A DNA stretch of 64,000 nucleotides from assembly GCA_021464245.1 (NCBI GenBank), contig JADCRB010000071.1, positions 4,169,681-4,233,680 on the forward strand, given 5' to 3'. Every line of letters begins with the position of its first letter. Position 1 is the stretch's first letter. The stretch comes from Carallia brachiata. Taxonomy: Eukaryota > Streptophyta > Magnoliopsida > Malpighiales > Rhizophoraceae. A program made the translations under genes and the position numbers. The notes under the pieces are model-generated. The model did not search any database. It was not told the origin of the DNA and saw nothing but the letters and a program-made list of their open reading frames with translations. Below, in pieces: positions 10,825 to 22,114 of the stretch.

Positions 10825-11355
10825 CTAAAGAAGAGTAATGAGAATGAAAATAAGAAGAGCTGCAATGAAAGAGTATTTGACAGCAGCAAGAAGAATTGCA
10901 AAGGATATAAAAAAGAGCTGCCACAGAACTTGAACACTTGCCCAGGCCAGCAAACCAGTCAACCCAACTGCCAGAATGTTGTCAGGATCTGGGTCCAGCA
11001 GCAGCTCTACCCACTTGATATTGAAGGAGGGTCGTCGATCGGTTCTCAAATCATCATCGCCACCGCCCTCACCGCCTCTTCCTCCTTCTCCTCCTCCTCC
11101 TCCTCCTCCTCCATTAATACTGGAGGCTTTCTGCTGTTGTTGCTTGTTGGGTTCTTCTTGGGTTATGTCGTCCGTCCCATTTTGCGCAAAAAGAAGAAAA
11201 CTTGATTGGGATTTGTGCAACTTGAATTGGGTTTTGAGCGGAAAGGAAAGGGACGGGAGATTTCCTGTGCGGGGAAGACAAACAAGAGGTCTTCCCGAAA
11301 TTGAGGGGATTGCGTAGTGCGGGAGATTGAGAGATGTAATTTTGAGCCCTAGCAT
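10825..11355 (-). CDS. predicted plastid-targeted membrane protein with poly-Gly linker (176 aa)
   Basis: A single-exon, intact frame of 176 codons starting at ATG 11353-11355. Residues 1-58 or so are rich in Ser, Leu, Pro and basic residues with almost no acidic ones, which fits a chloroplast transit peptide. Then come an acidic Gln stretch (about 62-76) and a Gly-rich linker (about 82-99, GGGGGGGG followed by EGG and RGG units) encoded by a CTC/TCC trinucleotide repeat. The conserved-looking block FNIKWVELLLDPDPDNILAV (about 111-130) leads into two hydrophobic segments (about 130-158 and 160-176) that reach the C-terminus. I infer a small plastid envelope or thylakoid membrane protein. I do not recognise a named family and give no function. 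The Gly tract length is likely to vary between alleles because of the microsatellite. Confidence 0.7.
   Translation of the reverse strand: MLGLKITSLNLPHYAIPSISGRPLVCLPRTGNLPSLSFPLKTQFKLHKSQSSFLLFAQNGTDDITQEEPNKQQQQKASSINGGGGGGGGEGGRGGEGGGDDDLRTDRRPSFNIKWVELLLDPDPDNILAVGLTGLLAWASVQVLWQLFFISFAILLAAVKYSFIAALLIFILITLL
11057..11112. repeat. TCC/CTC trinucleotide microsatellite within coding sequence
   Basis: An interrupted run of (CTC)n/(TCC)n on the + strand. It encodes the poly-Gly linker of the minus-strand plastid protein. Confidence 0.85.
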
Positions 11356-11516
11356 CTTTTGGTTTTACAATTCCAATCCAGTTGGTCGTGCAGTGGGCGT
11401 AGCACACACTTTCCAGTCCGGGTTTTGTTGTCATTTAACGGACAGAATAGAAGATGACAAGTAGTAAAATTAACTAAAAATAATTAACAAACAACCATGC
11501 CAAGTAAAAGTAAGTG

Positions 11517-11590
11517 CGACCACAGTGGGAGTCGAACCCACGACCTTTTGATCCGAAGTCAAACGCGCTAATCCACTGCGCTATGCGGTC
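11517..11590 (-). tRNA. tRNA-Arg(UCG): tRNA-Arg (anticodon UCG)
   Basis: Read on the minus strand, the sequence folds as a standard cloverleaf. The acceptor arm is GACCGCA with TGTGGTC (one G-U), the D arm contains GCGC..AGCGC, and the anticodon stem TTTGA/TCAAA has loop CTTCGGA with anticodon TCG. The T arm is GTGGG-TTCGACT-CCCAC, with box B GTTCGACTC. The discriminator base is G (11517). No intron is present. The total is 74 nt including the discriminator, with no encoded CCA, as expected for a nuclear eukaryotic gene transcribed by Pol III. It translates CGA codons. Confidence 0.95.
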
Positions 11591-12380
11591 ATTGCGTAAT
11601 GCCAATCTGGTATAGTGTTATAAATCATTTTGGAAACTCTGATCAATTCTAGCTCAAAAGGGCCCGCCTTTAATTCTCCTCGAAAGTCATAATCCATTCC
11701 GGCTGTGTCATCAGACATCACGCTTGCTATTCCAAATTTCCGGCCCACCTTAACCAATAGTCTGTACCGAGGTTGTAAAATCTCCGTTTTGATCATGTGA
11801 TCTTATGATGTCGATATTATATATGAGCTCAACTATTTGAATTATAGTAGAATCTTTTTATAATAGAATTTTGATTTAAATTATTCGATTAGTAGAATCT
11901 CAATTCGATCCTACAACTCTTATTTTTTTTTTATAGATTTTTAATTTATAATTAATCTTATTTATAATAAAAAACAATAAACATATGTCAATTTAAATAC
12001 TGAATATCAATAAACAAGTAATTAAATACTAAAAAAAATCTCCAATTTTAAAAAATTTCTATAACAACTATAAAAAAAAGATAAAATTATTTTTATCTTA
12101 TAAAAAAATAAAATTATTATAATTTTTCTAATTTTTATTGAGTTAATATGTATAAAATGCTTAATTGTGAGTTATATATAATTAAAATTAGTTAATTTTT
12201 ATTTTTTCTTTATTTGTAATAGAATGTTACGATTATATAATCCTATTTACAATCCAATATTAACATTCCAAATGAATCTAAGTAGTATTTTGTTTTTGAA
12301 AAGCTTGGTCTGTCCTCTGTACCGTACAGCTGTTCCTTATTCCTTTTCTTGTCAAACATGAACTTTAAGACCTGGTTTAC
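11591..12380. other. intergenic spacer after the tRNA
   Basis: The first 200 bp is less AT-rich and contains a 71-codon minus-strand open frame (11581-11796) with no recognised domain. The rest is AT-rich. I see no repeat with clear ends. Confidence 0.35.
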
Positions 12381-12389
12381 CGGAATTAG

Positions 12390-12612
12390 GAAAAAAAAAA
12401 AGGTATTGCAAAAAAAAAAAATATTTTTATTATTTTTATCATTTTTTTCACATATTTCTCATTAATTAAAACACTCTTCTTTTCACATAATTTTTTTTAA
12501 CAATTTTCTTTCGTATTTTTATTCTTATCATTTTCTTTCTCATATATTCGTCTATATAAATTGCTTTATTTCTCATTAATTTCTCACCGTTCAAACACAC
12601 TATTACTCTAAC
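12390..12612. repeat. member of an AT-rich dispersed repeat (end motif ...CAAACACACTATTA)
   Basis: Pyrimidine-rich sequence with 'tttctcattaat', 'aatttttttt.acaattttctttc', ending 'tctcaccgttcaaacacac'. It is similar to 34560-34825 in the same orientation and to the reverse complement-like block at 35400-35755. This suggests a MITE family, probably hAT-like from its 'gtgtttg' termini. Ends and target duplication are not defined. Confidence 0.4.
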
Positions 12613-14368
12613 AAAAGTTATATAAATTCGATTACACGCGCTGATTTTAGAGGTTAGACTTCTGTGTCTTTAATTTTTCAGTATAAGAATGCAATTAAGG
12701 GATGATATCACAAATATATATTCATTGAGGATTGGGTTTTGTCACATTGGTTGGCTGCTCCTCGGCCCTCATCCTCACCCACTCTCTTTCCCTACAGCAG
12801 AGCTGCAGCTCTTTTGGACCGCCAAAAAAAAAAAAAAAAACAAATATATGTTCATTGATTATAACAATGCAATTTTATTGTCTAAACCAACTCAAGTTCC
12901 ATAATAATAAATTAACCCAACTGAAAAGATTACGCGTCCAAGATTTTGGCCAGAAAAATGTGAGAATGACGTAGAAGGCTTTAAAATAACAATTAACAGG
13001 TGGGGGAAGGGGGAAGAGAGTTGGTGGAGAGGGAAATGGAGGACATTGTTGAGCTCTTGCCCCAAAATGCTTATAAATTTTCTGCCTTCCTTTTGCAATA
13101 TTGGAGGATTATGGAGAGGAGAAAAAGGGAACATTCCACTTTTGTCTTCGGCCAAACGATGTCCGAGTCAACTTCAAAAGTGTTGATTTTCCTGTGTAGT
13201 GTTTGGGATATGAAGTTTTTGCGGAGGGCATTGCGGTTTGTGTTCATCAGCTAAATATCTTCATCTCATTTTTGTGTATGCCAATTTCAGTAGGTAATAA
13301 GCTGTATAGTCTACAATCCAGTGTAATTTTGATGAAATTTTACTAACCAACTCATAAATGTGAGATAAAAATTCACATCGCCAATTAAATTACTAACACA
13401 ATCCTTAGGATGATACATGTCCTCTATCAAAAGTAAGTTTACAAATGCCATGTTGTTATGACAGATGCTAAAATATCTCTTTCTTAACTAATGTGGAATT
13501 TACCTTTTGGGTTTATGTTAGAATCTTTTGTAATTGTAAGTCATCACATTAGTAATCATTAGCGTCAATTTTTGTCATTGTAATGTTTCATGACCGACTG
13601 AAAATCTAAAATCCTAAATAATTGGCCAATATAATCAAGAATTCAATTTCCCAAAACTTTTTGATCGAAACACCTATTTTTGAATTTGACAAACGAAAAT
13701 GTTGGGACTTCTAGGAAAGACCCGTTTTAGGTAACGCAGTTATTGTTCCTCACTCAATTAGTTCAAATTCCTGTGTGCCTTACAATCATGCTTGAATTAA
13801 GATGTAGTGTTTCTTTAGTCTGAAAACGTTACAATTTAGGTGCTGTAGCGATTCTCTGTGGAAGCAACTAAAGGTAAATTTTTTCCTTTTTTAAGGATTT
13901 TTGGTAATGATATAGGTTGACGAGAGAACTGTGAACTCAGTTTAGTATCAAGCGTGGAGCTATGATTCAATCCAATTTGGGCATGCATATATAGGGTACG
14001 CTTACTGGTGCTCAAGCATTTGTAAAGTTGGAAAAACTGATGGATATGCTAAAGAAGTAGAGGGAATCTAATAAACCATATGCAACGATATGTGCATCAA
14101 CATCTTTAGTCTAAGAGCCTCATGGCTTGCTCAAGGTATAACCTTTTACAATAAATTTTTATCCAGGTTCGATACAATTTTCTTCTAATATTTGCAAACA
14201 AATAGAAGACATCATCTATGTCTCCTCATCTAGGTTACGAAAGCTAAATGCTTTCGATTTGATCCAACTTGTTTTAAGGTTTTCCATCTATTAAATACTT
14301 AACTAAATGCAGATAAGAAAATGCCTAAACATTAGTTGATAATTTATTATATATTTTAGAGTGGTTCC
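12613..14368. other. intergenic spacer
   Basis: No recognisable gene. Short open frames (for example 13000-13254) have no domain character. A poly(A) tract lies at about 12825-12840. Nothing else was recognised. Confidence 0.4.
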
Positions 14369-14790
14369 TGTTAGATTATGGGTCAAGTCGATCCGTCAAT
14401 GATGGTCTAACCCGACCCAATAAATAAAATATATTAAAAGGAAAAAAAAGAGTGAGTAGTTTTTTAGAGGAGTTATAATTCCCTCACATTAAAACTGACT
14501 ATAACTCCTCGATCTGAATGAGATAGACTAATGATAGAAGAAAATATGATGCAGAGAATCCTCCCTTTTCTAAGCCAACAAATATGAATAGTAAGATTAT
14601 CCTTTGATCTTCAATGCTAGATGCTCTTGTGATGTGGAAATAAAATGATGTTTGATATACTGTGACATTATCTCGATCGCGAGAATATCATTCGATGCCG
14701 GCAATCAATCCTTTGGTTCAAGTTTGGAGGTCTATAAAAGATAAGTTTCTCTATTATATTTCACATTTTTTCAATTATTAGTTTCTACTT
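14369..14790 (+). repeat. 5' LTR of Copia element 1
   Basis: Starts TGTTAGATTATGGGTC. It shares with 20542-20952 the blocks 'ctaacccgacccaat', 'gagtagttttttag', 'cacattaaaactga', 'ctgaatgaga', 'cagagaatcctccctt' and 'ggttcaagttt.gaggtc'. Confidence 0.85.
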
Positions 14791-17539
14791 TGATATCAAA
14801 ACCAAATAGGGCTGATTCTCGCATGAATAGGTTCGGTCAAAGTTATTATTTGCCTTTTGCCTTGCAATTTTTTCGTTTACTTTCAGGATAGAAAACGATA
14901 AAAATTATTTCTCTCACGTACATGAGTTTCAGGTCACAAAAATTTGCATGTAAGTAGCCTATAATGTGCTTAATATTCTGTAAACTTTGCATGATTTTTT
15001 GGTTCCATAATCTATGAGAAAAAAATTAGTTCTCTCCGTACGATTTTTCATAAAATCGAGACAAAAAAACAGCAACATCAAGGCTTGAAATTTACATTTA
15101 TGAAAAGCTTCCATTAAGAGCATTCCAACGGTCTATGTTTTATTAATTTTAGATGCACTGTTTGAGAGAAACCGCGTCCGAAAGTTTTTGTTACAGTTAA
15201 AAAAGTTCTAGACAATTGGAGAAGAAGATCAACAGTATCTAATCTTTTCCCACTCTCGTGTGTTTGTTTCTCATAGTGCAACTCCAATTTATATTCTATT
15301 TCTGGACAAAATAATTGCACAGATAGATTGTGGACATCGAAACATGGTAACCGGCCAAATTTCAAAACCATCCGATGACCAAAAGTTGGGGAATATGCAC
15401 TCTAGCATCGGCAAATGAGAGCATTAGAAGGCTGAGGTGTAAGTGCGGCACAAAAACTACACTTGTTAAATATACTCACCATTCAGTAAATGCCATGTGG
15501 CACATATGCCATACCATCCCAAAGTTCAAAACATTTGCATGCTGACACATGTCGAGGGAATATGGTAGTATCGGCTAAAGCGTTGACATGTGGACTGAAG
15601 GACAGTAACCAATGACTAAGGCTTTGCCGCCTGTCAATCGTTTCTGATTTTTTCGACAATGAATTATATAAATCATAGAAATATCAGAGAAATATAAAGT
15701 CTGCACCAAAATTTTTCTTATTTTATATTCTATGAGGGCTTATCATAAAATCATATTTTTGGAGATTGTGAAAATTTACTTTCTTTCATTTGATTTTTTT
15801 CTAACATCATATTATGGTCTTTAGAAAAATTTGATTGAAAGGATTAAAATTAAGCGCATTAAACAACATAAATTGAGGACTAAGAGAGTGCTTAATTTTT
15901 TTAAAAGAAAGTATTTTTTTGATAATTTCTAAAATATGAAATGAGTTTTATTAATAAATATTAGAACATGTTTAAAATCAAGTTTTCACTAATTAATGCA
16001 CAAAAGAATATAAGTATATGATTAATAAGAGGATATAATGTGAATGATGCATGAGTTAATTTTCAAATTATTAAACTGCTGGTAAAGAGATATAGAAACA
16101 TTATAATTAATGTATAAGTATGAGAAATACTTGTTGACTCTAAGTCTCAAAATATGTAAGGCATGTGGGTTACTACAAAATTACAAACGTTATTATAGTT
16201 TATAGACATGAGTCATTTATGAAATTAATGATGAGACATTAAGTGTGTGCTCATGTAAATTTCATAAAATATTAATTTAATGTTCCTCTTACATATTGTT
16301 AATAGTGAATGCATTGATTGCAAATGTTGTTAAATGTTCGATGTTATGTATGTCATTATCTATTGATTGCAATTTTTTTTTGTGTAATTGTCATGTTAAT
16401 ATGTATATTTATTTTTTGGAATATTTGTTACGCATAAATGACATGCATAAGATGAAATTACTAAAAGGGTCTGTTTTGAGTATGAGTTCTCGAAGTTGGT
16501 AGGATTCAAGGATTTTTACTTAAGAACTTAAAGTTTGCACAATTTGAAGTAAATTAATATAACCAAATATTAGTATGATTGAAGATGATTGTGAACATAG
16601 TGAACTTTTGATTCTATAACTAGTATTGGGTTATTGTTAATTTATCTCAAGATTGGTATAAAATAAATGCTTGAATGCTAGTGTAATTTATGACAAATGT
16701 TTCAAATCATGGCAACAAAACTCATTATAAGTGAACTCAGTAAGAAGGCTGAGTACAATAATGAGAATTACAATACATAGTATCGTAAAGCTAAGTTAAG
16801 CCCAAAGGGCTTAAAACATTAGAAATCTTCGATTACATCGAAATCAGTCATTAGAAAGAGTATCTCAACTCAATAAACATGAGACCAGGAAACTTATAAT
16901 GCTTCAAAGAATGAAGTGTGGTTCACATAACTTGAAGATAAAAAAGGATGAATTCATTCATGAGTTTCACGAGATTTCCCAAGAGATGTGATTGATTTAG
17001 AAAAATAAGGTACGGAATTTCAACTATTAGGTTGAGAAAGTTCATGATCAACATTGACTTTTCCAAGCAAAAGTCATATAATATAAGACAACACCTTGTT
17101 GCGCAAGGACGAGACATGAAGTCTCATATTTGAAGCATAGACGATCATATATATTATGTTCGTGTCTATTTGATCCCTCATAAATATGAAGCATTAGATT
17201 GCTTTAGAAATATTAAAGTATGGTAGAATATCAATTGTCAAAGAATCAAATGTTTGAAGCATAGATGATCATACGCATTATGTTCGTGTCTATTTGATCT
17301 CTGATAAATATAAAAAAATAGATTGCTTTAGAAATATTAAAGTATGGTTGAGTATCAATTGTCAAAGAATCAAATGTTTATAGCATACTATGAATACGAA
17401 TCTCTATGATAGTGTAAAGCTGTGTAATAAGAAAATATAGTTAACCACTAATCCTTTGTGGGCTCTACAACAAAATGGTATTATTAGGAAGAGAAATATA
17501 ATCCTGTTGAAGATGATTAGACATATGATGAAAAGAATG

Positions 17540-19440
17540 AAGCTCTTGATAAATTATTGGAGAGATGTTTCTTTTAGAGTCATCTGTACGGTTAACTGTA
17601 TGCCCTCTAAATTCGTTACTTTCATACTATATGAGTTATGGTAAGGTTGACAGCTCGAATTGAATAACTTAAGACTCTATGGGTCGATGACTTACATTAT
17701 TGATCCATTTCATATCAACAGACAAGAGAAGTTAGATCTAAAACATACGTAACAAAAATTCTGTAAAATACCGTGAATATTCAGAAAGGATGTGTTTATT
17801 GGTGAGTACGTCGACAGAAGTATTTAAGCGTTGAAATCATGTGACATCACATTCTTGGTGAATTAATTTTCTTAGTAGGGGTGATACAATAATTTTCTTT
17901 CGTCTTTATGAGATGAGAGACTTAAATGGCAGTAACACACTGGATCATTCGATAGAGCAAAATAAGAAAATGCATTAGGCTCTCGTTTCAAATAGGAGTG
18001 TTATACCATAAATTGCGTAGGGGTTACGGGAACCCGTATTATACAAGAGTAATTATAATTATTTCCCTCTTTATCTTTTTTGAGTTTTTGGGATAATTTT
18101 ATGATTACTCTTTATGAGAAGAGGAGCTCAAATATTAGTCAATGCTTTCCCATGCCTATAAAAGAATAATGGATATAAGCGATGAAAAAGTATATGGAAT
18201 CCATAAAATCTCACCATGTTAAGGGCTTGGTAAATTTGCCTCAAGGACGATAAATTTTATGAGTGAGTAAGTTCTCAAAATTGTGCACAAGGTAGATAGA
18301 TTCATAAAAAGGTGTGAGACTCGCTTAGTAGCGAAAGGATATACGTAATGGGAGAACATAGAGTATGAATAATCCTTCTCAAGGTACAAGTTTTGCCTCA
18401 ATTCACTTAATTTTAGCTATGATAGCTACCATGAGTTTAGAATTACACTAGATAGACGTTAAAGCCATTGTTTCCCAGTGGAGAGCTAGATATAGAAATT
18501 TTAGTGGAACAACCATTAGTTTTCAATGTTGTGACCTTGAGTACAAAGAGTGCAAATTGTAAAAATCACTTAATGGTGTAAAACAATTTTTTGGGCAATG
18601 GCTTTTTGAGTTTCCATCATGCGGTAATTTTTTTTGATTTTGTAATGGTTAATGAGAATCATTTTATATATGTCAAGAGATTTAATAATACGTTTGTGAT
18701 TATATTTCTTAGACAGTGATGAAAATCTTAACCTCAAAAGGTGTCTAATCACAAGAAGCAGAAGACATGAAATGCATGTCATTTTTCAGTATTTGGATAG
18801 TCTGATATGTAATGTGATGTGTACTCAACTAAATATTTGTTGTGTTATAAAATTGGTATAATATTACCAGTCAAATCTAAGTGAAACTTGTTGACAAGTT
18901 GTATGGAGTCAAGGTATCTTAAGAGCATTGCAAGATATTCTTTATGTTATCAAGAGAATGATTTAACACTCAGTTGGTCATTTAGATGACAACTGAGAGT
19001 AAGATATTGATAAATATTAATCAATATCATATTACATGTTTTTGCTAAGTGATGATGTCATTTTACATAGTAGTAAGAAGCAAACTTGTGAAGTTTATTT
19101 GGTCATGAGGACTAATTTTGTGGCTTACGTAAATGCAATGCAAGTAATGGTTTGGTTTCAAGAGCTTTTTGGAACATATGGAAATATTAGTGACTAACCG
19201 AGAAAAGTCACAGTAAATTGTGATAGTCAATGATTATAATGTACATAGTACATTGTGATAGTCAATGACTATAGTATACACCAAAGCTCCCAATTATAGT
19301 TGTGGAACCAACTTGTTGATATCAAGTATAATTTTTTCAAAGACTTTATGTCACAAATAAATGTAACTCTGTGATATGTGTTGATGGGATGATAGCAAAC
19401 CCAATTGCTAAGTAAATAAATTAAAGTCAGCCACATATTT
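17540..19440 (+). pseudogene. decayed Copia pol (integrase end, RT, RNase H) of element 1
   Basis: Visible relics in order: integrase C-terminal region (about 17580-17880, including MPSKFVT, YELW, then a VFIGEYVD match); the RT start TRLVAKGYT (about 18325), FASIHLILAMIATMSLELH (about 18390-18445) and IDVKAIV (about 18450); RT middle FVMVNENHFIYVKRFNN (about 18635-18690); and the RNase H segment with SSKKQTCE (about 19070) and VWFQELF (about 19150-19170). Frames change repeatedly and there are many stops. No intact protein can be made. Confidence 0.8.
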
Positions 19441-20541
19441 TTGTCTGCATGACAAATGAAATATGAAATTATGTACCCTAATGTGATATTGTGATAATGA
19501 GAAGAATGTGCTTCTCATTGTGTCATCCCAATAAAGTTACATGAGATTGATTTGGAATCAATCATAATACAAGTATAAGTAAGAAAAAAAAAAGTATATC
19601 AAACAAATTTAGATTGGTTCACTCATAAGGACAATCGCCTCTAATATTTAGATAGCGTGTAGAGATGAGACCATCACGTAAGCAAGTATGTATAAGGAAA
19701 TGGTCGCCTTGAGAAGATTAAGATAAGGCTTTTATTGATAAAAGCGGGTGTAGAATCCCACTCTCTATACAACTTGTTGAAAGCTAGATGTGAGATCTCA
19801 GTTAGACACTTGAGAGTGACGAGTCACACAGAGAACTGAAGTTAGATGCTTGATGGCGTTTAAATTAAGATCTGTATGGTGATTTATGAGGAAAAATAAA
19901 TAGAATAACATACGCTCCTGCAACAAAGGATCACTGTAGGACATAATTCATACCTTGTGTGCTTAGTGACCAAAAGAAAAATAGAAGAATCAATCCCTAT
20001 TTTTTCATTTTGTGAGTCCATTGAGGTACAATATACCTCAAATTGATGCCTTATGTGACTTTTGATTGTATTCTAAGGTTATAGTTCAATGACTGCTACT
20101 TTAGTATATTTCCTACAGTTATGAGTGATTTGATCTTATGAAGTATGTCTAAAAAAGTAATTGGACTATAATTAAAGAATATGAGTGTAAAGGGAAGACT
20201 ATTGTTGTCTAACATCCAACATATATATTTGCTGGTATTGGTTATGTTTATTTCAGATGAATGGAACATAATTATGAACACATATAAGGAAAAAGGGTCT
20301 AACTTAGCCCAAGAGGGATAAGTAAGTTGAGATTGATGCGACAAAATATGTCTGGGCATAGCGAGACATGATATTATTTATTTGTAAGCTCACACATATT
20401 TTTTAAAGGGTAGTAGCTTTTATGTTTCTCTAACAGGTGCATAGATTGTGCTCCCAAATGCAGATGTACTCATAGGCCACATGGCCCATTTGCCTATATG
20501 AATAGTATATGAGGAATCAAATGTTGAGAATCTTTGAGCAA

Positions 20542-20952
20542 TGATTGGATTCGTTCCAACCCATGATAGTCTGACCCGACCCAATCATCAAATTATATTA
20601 AAAAGAAAGAAAATAAGGGAGTAGTTTTTTAAAGGAGTTATAACTCGCTCACATTAAAACTGATTATAACTCTTCAGTCTGAATGAGACAGACTAAGAAT
20701 AGAAGAAAAAACAATACAGAGAATCCTCCCTTCTCTAAGCTAACAAATATGAACAGTAAGATTCTCTTTTGATCTTCAAGGCTAGAGACTCATGTGTTGT
20801 GGAAATAATAAGATGCCCAACATACTATGGTATTATTTCGATTGTGAGAATATCGTTTGATGCCAATGATCAGTCCTTCGGTTCAAGTTTAGAGGTCCAT
20901 AAGAAATAAACTTCTCTAATCCCTTCGGCATCATTTTAATTATTAGCTTTTA
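20542..20952 (+). repeat. 3' LTR of Copia element 1
   Basis: Begins TGATTGGATTCG and ends near 'attattagctttta'. It is co-linear with the 5' LTR at 14369-14790, with substitutions and a short deletion near its start. Confidence 0.85.
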
Positions 20953-21148
20953 TAGTTACTGATTTGGTGCACTTGAATTTTCCCAGCTTTAATATTATCC
21001 TAATTATTAGAAAAAAGATGTTTTGTTATCATCATACAGTGTAAAAGATCGTGAATCAATGCCTTCTATATATGATGACATGGTTTGTTAAGGTGTGGAG
21101 TGTAACAATACTGTAAAAGAAAGAAGACATTACTAGACAATTATATAA

Positions 21149-21355
21149 TATTGAAGTTAATCCAGATTTAATTAATAATTATTATTTGAGTAGAAGTTGG
21201 TTATTTAGTCTGTTTTTCATTATTCGGGTAGAATTGGGATTTTAATTGTTGCTAGTATATAAGGACGTGAGATTTGTGTTTGAGTGTGCGCTTCTCATAT
21301 TATTGTGACATTATTTGGTTTAATAAAGTAAAGGTTCAGTTAAATAAATCTAATA
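21149..21355 (+). repeat. 5' LTR of Copia element 2
   Basis: Co-linear with 26210-26417 and shares 'taattattatttgagtagaa', 'gctagtatataaggacgtga' and 'tggtttaataaagtaaaggt'. The 'tatataag' is a plausible TATA box and 'aataaa' a plausible poly(A) signal. Confidence 0.92.
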
Positions 21356-21356
21356 G

Positions 21357-21368
21357 TGGTATCAGAGC
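21357..21368 (+). other. primer-binding site (initiator tRNA-Met) of Copia element 2
   Basis: TGGTATCAGAGC is the standard complement of the 3' end of plant initiator tRNA-Met. It begins one base after the 5' LTR end. Confidence 0.92.
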
Positions 21369-22114
21369 TCATCAATCGAGAAGTTATTGCCACCGAGTTT
21401 CAGATCCAGTTGATCAAAAATAAAAGTCATTCTTGGAGTTTTGTCGAGTTAGTTTGAATTGAAAACAAAGTAGTGCCATCAAATATCACAAGCGATATTT
21501 GACCTGAACAAGAGGAAGAAAGACACCGGACTGTCCTAGAAAGCATTTCCAAACTATGGCTGGCCATCCACGCACTGCTGTCAATGGCTGTTCAAGTTAC
21601 CGGAAACCGTCTCCAGCACCATAGGACTTCGATCAGATGAAATCCTGCCACCACGGGGCCCGAAGTTGCCTCAAACCTGACAAATTTGTAAAAATCTGAA
21701 GTTAGACACACCGTCGTTCCAGCCACTTCGCGCCTTATCCTGCCGTCTTTGCACGTCAAAGGAACTAGATTTCACATCAAAGGCCACCAATCTATCTTTC
21801 TCAGCTACTGACGAGACAGCTTGTTGTCGAAAAATCGTTAGACAAAGCTAGAGATCCCTTTCTCAATTTTTATCGATGTTGCAACGTCTCGCAGCTACTC
21901 ACCGCTGTCCTTACCGCTGTTTACTTTAAGGGGCATCATAGTTCTCTTCGTCACCTGCCAGTGGCCGTCGTCCTATCGTTGGCATAAGATTGCATCGCCA
22001 AAAGTTTTTATTGTTGATTGATGGGTAAAAGTTTTCAATAGAGGAGAAGAAAAAAAATTCGAAAAAAAGGGCCAGATTAAAAAAAATAGAAAAAGAATTT
22101 CACAATAATTTGAT

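Larger units (their letters stand above)
14369..20952 (+). mobile_element. Copia LTR retrotransposon 1, complete outline, heavily decayed
   Basis: About 6.6 kb bounded by two similar LTRs (14369-14790 and 20542-20952) in direct orientation. The interior contains Copia domains in the order integrase C-terminal part, RT, RNase H on the + strand, all riddled with stop codons. Just inside the left LTR, 'tgatatcaaaacc' (from 14790) looks like a mutated initiator-tRNA-Met primer site (normally TGGTATCAGAGC). Gag and protease are not recognisable. Roughly 15.1-16.3 kb of the interior has no identifiable domain. No clear target duplication was found. LTR divergence and dense stops indicate an old, inactive insertion. 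Confidence 0.85.

Noticed and set aside
11581..11796. A 71-codon minus-strand open frame overlapping the tRNA
   Set aside because: It ends inside the tRNA gene and has no recognisable domain or gene context. Chance openness is the simpler reading.
13000..13254. An 84-codon + strand open frame
   Set aside because: No domain, no splice or promoter context, and an overlapping minus-strand frame of similar length. Not supported as a gene.
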